Part shown: positions 41,633-45,263 of the stretch, one piece after another
How the letters are laid out: each line of letters opens with the position of its first letter
Position numbering within the stretch: the first letter of the stretch is position 1
DNA from: CAZZDA01 sp964652585
GTDB lineage: Bacteria; Patescibacteriota; Patescibacteriia; UBA1544
Reading direction: 5' to 3'
Length of the DNA stretch: 45,263 nt
Assembly: GCA_964652585.1 (NCBI GenBank)
Contig: CAZZDA010000004.1
Span: forward strand, 1-45,263
The notes under the pieces: generated by a model
Seen by the model: the letters and a program-made list of their open reading frames with translations, nothing else
The model's database searches: none
Told to the model about the DNA's origin: nothing
Program-made: the position numbers and the translations under genes

Positions 41633-42637
41633 TTATTCCTGCGTAAGAAATGGCTGCGGATTACCGGTGATGATAAGCGCGTTCGCCGATTTGTTGCCCG
41701 CGCTGTCAACTGCAACAATAGTATAATAATAGTTCTCACCAACTACCGTTCGCGTATCATGCCAAGCAAGAGTTGGTGCTGCTACTTGCGTCATACGCAC
41801 TCCAAGTTGTCCAGGTGTGGTCGATCGATGTATTTCATGATAAGCAACATCCGTCAAATTCATATGATTCCACCGCACACTCATCGTACCATCATCTTGC
41901 GGAGTAACACGTACGTTGTATGGCGAAGCAGGCGCTAACGCATCGGTCGGTCGTACAGCTACTTCTGCGGTCATCTCGGATATTTCTCCCTTTCTACCAA
42001 TGCTCTTGAGCGTATAATAGTACCACTCGCCATTTTCAAGTTCCGTACGCTCGTATACTAAACGCTCTGCCGGAATTCGCGCAATTTCTTGTCCAGGCAC
42101 GCCTTTGGTGCGAGATTCGTGTAGAACCACCTCTACTCCGACGGGATAGTTCGGCAGACGCCAAAAAATACTCACCACACCTCCTAATTGCTGGTCAATT
42201 GCCTCTACCTGCTCAGGTGGCAGTAAGTGTTGTAGATCACGCGCTTGCCCTTGCTTTTGCGTACTGTACGCATCACTCTGCTGTACCTGCAGTTCATGGT
42301 ATGCCGGATTGGTAAAAAGTGTGAAAAGATCATCTGAAGAATCGCGAGATTGCGCTTCAGAAAAAAGTTGTCGCAGCTCTTCTATACCCGCTCCTTGCGT
42401 GAGCTGTTGCATAAGTTCTTCCACTTTATCCGGTGAAAAATGAGTAAGTTCTTGAAAATCTTGCTGAGTCATTTCGGAAAGTACTTCGCCATGAAGCATA
42501 CGCTCTTTATTTTCACCAGACGGTTGATATACAAGACGCACAATCATAAACAATGCGCCAACAAGCGCAAGCGCGCTTACCGTAAGTAAGAGAGCATTTT
42601 TTTTGGCAGTTGCTTTTGTTGGCAATTTTTTTGACAT
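41633..42637 (-). CDS. Membrane-anchored protein with two FN3-like domains
   Basis: 334 aa. Short basic N-terminus, a single anchor (LLLTVSALALVGALFMIVRLVY), a helical acidic/Gln-rich region to about residue 150, then two FN3-like domains (about 150-230, with WYYYTLKSIGRKGE, and 235-330, with SVRWNHMNLTDVAYHEIHR and YYYTIVAVDSAGN). No cysteines are seen. It lies between pilO and pilB, where pilP/pilQ-type genes occur in diderms. With no outer membrane expected, it may link the PilNO platform to the cell surface or to the giant FN3 protein. Confidence 0.75.
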   Translation of the reverse strand: MSKKLPTKATAKKNALLLTVSALALVGALFMIVRLVYQPSGENKERMLHGEVLSEMTQQDFQELTHFSPDKVEELMQQLTQGAGIEELRQLFSEAQSRDSSDDLFTLFTNPAYHELQVQQSDAYSTQKQGQARDLQHLLPPEQVEAIDQQLGGVVSIFWRLPNYPVGVEVVLHESRTKGVPGQEIARIPAERLVYERTELENGEWYYYTLKSIGRKGEISEMTAEVAVRPTDALAPASPYNVRVTPQDDGTMSVRWNHMNLTDVAYHEIHRSTTPGQLGVRMTQVAAPTLAWHDTRTVVGENYYYTIVAVDSAGNKSANALIITGNPQPFLTQE

Positions 42638-42647
42638 ACAAGAAATA

Positions 42648-43346
42648 CTACTCCATGGTATAGGTATGTAAGGTCAGTTGTAGCTCTTGCTGGCCCGGAG
42701 TAAAAGTAATAATTGGCATATTTAAAAGAGGTGTGTGCTGTTCCACGTCCGCAAGAAACTGTTTAAACTGCTCATAGCTAATGCCTTCCTTCGTACGTTC
42801 GGGAACTAAAGTAAGAGAAATTTGTTTCTGCTGTACGGAAAGATTGTCTGAAACAGGATCTTCCTGTAATACCGTATTCTCTATCGCTGCGCGAACACCT
42901 TCTTGCGCATCTATCTCGTCTCCCGCAATACTAATATTCGTAATGCGCATGCCCTCCGCTTCCGCAAACGCGTCAAAGATAAAAAAGAGATCCGCATTCT
43001 CCAGCTTAGGCGGCACAATACGCGCCACTTTCTCAAGCTGACCGCTTGAAATACGTTTATAGGACTTGATTACTGTTTCCATGTATCGCTCATACTTTTT
43101 GAGCTCTTGAACCTCCGTATCTAAATTTTCGACAGAGGTCGAGAGTGCATAACGAATGGTAAAATATTCCGGGCGCACCAAAGTAAAAAACCCTACGAGA
43201 AAGCTGGCAAGCACCACAACACCAATAGTTGCGGCAAAATACCGTGTCATAAGCAAGAGGCCAAAAAAGTAGATGCGTTGCAGTATTGCATGCTGTTTAC
43301 TTTCACCCTCTCTCGTAAAATGCATGATGCGGCTTTGCTCTTTCAT
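42648..43346 (-). CDS. PilO-like pilus alignment protein
   Basis: 232 aa. Cytoplasmic N-terminus, one membrane helix (FAATIGVVVLASFLVGFFTLV), a coiled-coil stretch (ENLDTEVQELKKYERYMETVIKSYKRI) and a ferredoxin-like alpha/beta domain (QISLTLVPERTKEGISYEQFKQFL, LLNMPIITFTPG). This is the PilO layout; identity rests on architecture and position after pilN. It should pair with PilN to form the inner-membrane alignment complex. Confidence 0.75.
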   Translation of the reverse strand: MKEQSRIMHFTREGESKQHAILQRIYFFGLLLMTRYFAATIGVVVLASFLVGFFTLVRPEYFTIRYALSTSVENLDTEVQELKKYERYMETVIKSYKRISSGQLEKVARIVPPKLENADLFFIFDAFAEAEGMRITNISIAGDEIDAQEGVRAAIENTVLQEDPVSDNLSVQQKQISLTLVPERTKEGISYEQFKQFLADVEQHTPLLNMPIITFTPGQQELQLTLHTYTME

Positions 43347-43406
43347 AAGAATAATTTTCCTTTCTTACCTCTTCCTCCGAGAGAGGATTGAGGTGAGAAT
43401 TATATA

Positions 43407-45110
43407 TTACAACGATGGACGCTCTTTAAAAAACACATTCGGCTCGATCTCAAGCTGTACAATAAAGTGTACAAGCTCATCTGCGCTGTTTTCAGATATC
43501 TCTTCCGTATTGAAGTCGCTTGAAGCGCCATCAATGGCAACGCTCTTTACAAAATCATGTGCCTGCTCAAACGCAATGAGCTGCTCTCCCACATGCCGTA
43601 ATGAATCGGTTGTTGCGTTAAGTGAGATGATGCCGCCTGAATCCGCAACAAGACCATCATAGAAAACACTCGGTAGCGTATAGCTCTCAAGAAGCGTAAA
43701 AAACTGCGTCCAATAAATATGAGTTCCGAGTATATTTTCAATGATGTCTAGCTGTTTCTGGAAAGCAAGTGCGGTATTTTTTTCTTCTTCCAAGAGCGCG
43801 GTGTGTTGTTCTGTTCGTTCCTTTTGCTGTAGCAACAAGTCGCGCTGCAAGAGAATTTTCACTCGATATCCTTGCAAACCGCCATAAGCAACAACTAAGA
43901 CAAACACGCTGCCTACAAGAGTCCAAAGAAGCAGCAAAAATCGTTTCTCCAGCTCTCTTGCTGAAAGTTTCAGTGACTGCCCTTTCACAAAATTGACATC
44001 AAATCTCTTCTTGCGCTGCAGCACTTTTTTCTTTTTCTTTGGCAACCCTTTCAATATTACCGGCTTGCGCTCTTTCACCTCTGTGACTAGAGTGAGCGTA
44101 TAGGGGAAAAGCTTTCGTAACAAAGTGCTTTTCTTGGCACGCGCAAGAAAAAGTGTACGTTTCTTAGTTTTTTTGCGGCTGGACGTCTTTTTTTTCCGTG
44201 CTGTAAGCACAGCTGTTTTGTGCTTTTTGTGCCGATGTTGCGTCGTTTGTTCTTCTAAAAGAGTTTTGTGCGCTTGTGTGCGCCGTAATGTTCTCAGCCA
44301 CTTGCCCAAATCAAAATGATGCTTTGCAGGTGCTTTTTTGTGTGCCGCATGTTGAGCAGAGGTATGTTTTTTGGCAGATTTTTTTTGTTGCACCTTCTGT
44401 ATTTCCCGCAACTCTTCCGTACTATGTTTTTTATGCGTTGCTTTTGGTACAAGCTCCACCGCACGCTTACGAGCTGTTGGAGGAGCAGAATGTTTGAAAA
44501 GATCTTGCAGGCGCGACCAAAGAGAAGTATGTACTATAGGCACACGATAGACGAGTAACGGACGTCCCAACTTTTTTTTGCGCTGGACCGAACGTAATAC
44601 CCCTTTCTTTTTTTTAACGATTTTTACGGATGGTGCACGGTGCGACTGTGATGTTTTTTTACGCCGCCTTGGTTGATGATCCTGCTTTTGTTCCCTATCA
44701 TACACCTTTTTTTCATGTTGTTGCTCGGATACTGTATGAGAGGTAGCAGCGCGCGATACCTGCTTTGTCGACGATGTCCATAAAGAATGCTTTTTTTTCT
44801 TTTTTGGCTTCACTGTTTTTACGGCAGGAGGCAAAGGTGCGGTCGGTTGTTGCGCAGACTCGCGAAATGCGCGTGTTTCCGCTTCCAATGCACTACCAAA
44901 TATTTCTTTATTTTTATTATCTGTATGTTTTTTTTGATCAGTAAAAAAAGAAGGGAGAAGTTTCAAACGCCCTCTCTTGTGAGTTTCTTGTGAGAGTTTT
45001 TCCGGATCGGTCAGCCGAATTGCTTTTTTCTTATGGTGTTTTTTGGCACGCTCAAGCTCACGCTCTTCTTTTTTACGAAGCTCTTTGGGAAGTAAATTTA
45101 CCGCAACCAT
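43407..45110 (-). CDS. PilN-like protein with a ~370-residue basic cytoplasmic linker
   Basis: 567 aa, far longer than ordinary PilN (about 200 aa). It starts with the PilM-binding motif in MVAVNLLPKELRKKEE. The membrane helix (LLLLWTLVGSVFVLVVAYGG) comes only near residue 400, then a coiled coil (LLLQQKERTEQHTALLEEE) and the PilN alpha/beta domain (IYWTQFFTLLESYTLPSVFYDGL). Between them lies a low-complexity region extremely rich in Lys, Arg and His (for example KPKKKKKHS, RRRKKTSQSHR, RKKKTSSRKKTKKR). It may bind nucleic acid or acidic partners. First pil gene in the window; pilM would be expected upstream. Confidence 0.8.
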   Translation of the reverse strand: MVAVNLLPKELRKKEERELERAKKHHKKKAIRLTDPEKLSQETHKRGRLKLLPSFFTDQKKHTDNKNKEIFGSALEAETRAFRESAQQPTAPLPPAVKTVKPKKKKKHSLWTSSTKQVSRAATSHTVSEQQHEKKVYDREQKQDHQPRRRKKTSQSHRAPSVKIVKKKKGVLRSVQRKKKLGRPLLVYRVPIVHTSLWSRLQDLFKHSAPPTARKRAVELVPKATHKKHSTEELREIQKVQQKKSAKKHTSAQHAAHKKAPAKHHFDLGKWLRTLRRTQAHKTLLEEQTTQHRHKKHKTAVLTARKKKTSSRKKTKKRTLFLARAKKSTLLRKLFPYTLTLVTEVKERKPVILKGLPKKKKKVLQRKKRFDVNFVKGQSLKLSARELEKRFLLLLWTLVGSVFVLVVAYGGLQGYRVKILLQRDLLLQQKERTEQHTALLEEEKNTALAFQKQLDIIENILGTHIYWTQFFTLLESYTLPSVFYDGLVADSGGIISLNATTDSLRHVGEQLIAFEQAHDFVKSVAIDGASSDFNTEEISENSADELVHFIVQLEIEPNVFFKERPSL

Positions 45111-45203
45111 AAAAAATAACTTACACCTTATAACTTATAACTAACAACACCTCTGCCATCATACCAATTGTATCGTATACATACACTTTCATATATTATA
45201 CTG
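45111..45203. other. Upstream region of the pil operon
   Basis: 153 bases separate the pilN start from the window end. Minus-strand TATAAT (45195-45200) is a -10 candidate without a good -35. An AT-rich heptad-like stretch (ataacttacaccttataact...) at 45113-45150 resembles the intergenic repeats at 5473-5500 and around the cheY-like gene. Confidence 0.35.
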
Positions 45204-45263
45204 TTCGCAGTAAGTCAGACACCCCCCGCAAAGCGGGTGGCTTGATGAGTGGGGTCGCCTGAA
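45204..45263. repeat. Hairpin-rich terminal repeat, right end
   Basis: Contains the hairpin CCCGC-AAA-GCGGG (about 45225-45237) and ends GGGGTCGCCTGAA. Its reverse complement aligns loosely with bases 3-60: shared TTCA start, C-run/TTT/G-run hairpin, GTGT and GA-TTA. It is probably a repeat-family member that truncated the assembly. Confidence 0.45.

Noticed and set aside
1..45263. A circular replicon with overlapping ends
   Set aside because: The end sequences are related in inverted orientation and imperfectly, not as an exact direct overlap.

Overview
The window looks like one scaffold (two contigs joined by 100 Ns) from a Candidate Phyla Radiation / Patescibacteria bacterium, probably of the Parcubacteria group. 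This is inferred from gene content: small housekeeping genes packed next to a complete type IV pilus locus, a DUF5671 protein, many starts without a clear Shine-Dalgarno sequence, and a very long fibronectin-type surface protein. TGA acts as a stop (for example at the ends of tsaD and tsaE), so this is not a Gracilibacteria-type recoded genome. No rRNA or transposase gene is seen. Nearly all genes are on the minus strand; only tsaD-tsaE, a small anchored protein (32431-32979) and a broken hemerythrin gene are on the plus strand.

Layout. 1-3640: a compact restriction-modification island read right to left (controller, m5C methyltransferase, PD-(D/E)XK nuclease, Vsr, then a RadC-like gene), with a promoter overlapped by a large inverted repeat. 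3813-4332: tRNA-Asn, a decayed bacteriohemerythrin and a bidirectional terminator. 4356-9462: a DUF5671 membrane protein, rpoD, dnaG and an unknown gene. 9601-12374: a redox operon (ArsR regulator, DUF3179, TlpA-like, CcdA) behind a 12-2-12 operator-like repeat. 12402-14410: two MITE-like elements with the same 19-20 bp terminal inverted repeats, bracketing a nucleoside-deoxyribosyltransferase-like gene, tRNA-Ser, a DsbA-like gene and tRNA-Glu. 14442-22742: tsaD-tsaE, a stand-alone PilB-type ATPase, a membrane protein, gatA/gatC and ligA.

22810-45110 is a large type IV pilus locus. Read right to left it encodes a PilN with a very long basic linker, PilO, an anchored FN3 protein, PilB, a CheY-like receiver, a PilT-like ATPase with altered motifs, PilC, the major pilin PilA behind its own promoter and long leader, the prepilin peptidase PilD, three minor prepilins (GspH/FimU-like, PilV-like, PilW-like), a giant secreted FN3 protein and a PilX-like protein. 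The order resembles the fimU-pilV-pilW-pilX-pilY1 cluster of other bacteria, with the giant FN3 protein standing where a PilY1-type tip adhesin would be expected. Collapsing the artificial gap gives one 2,823-residue protein of about 22 FN3-like modules, most with a recurring pair of cysteines. The exported DsbA-like, TlpA-like and CcdA proteins nearby could serve its disulfides.

The most unusual signal is a roughly 50-bp structured palindromic sequence present in both pilV and pilW, in opposite orientations. In each gene it adds 17 in-frame codons immediately before the prepilin cleavage site. It looks like a small mobile element that settles in prepilin leader peptides.
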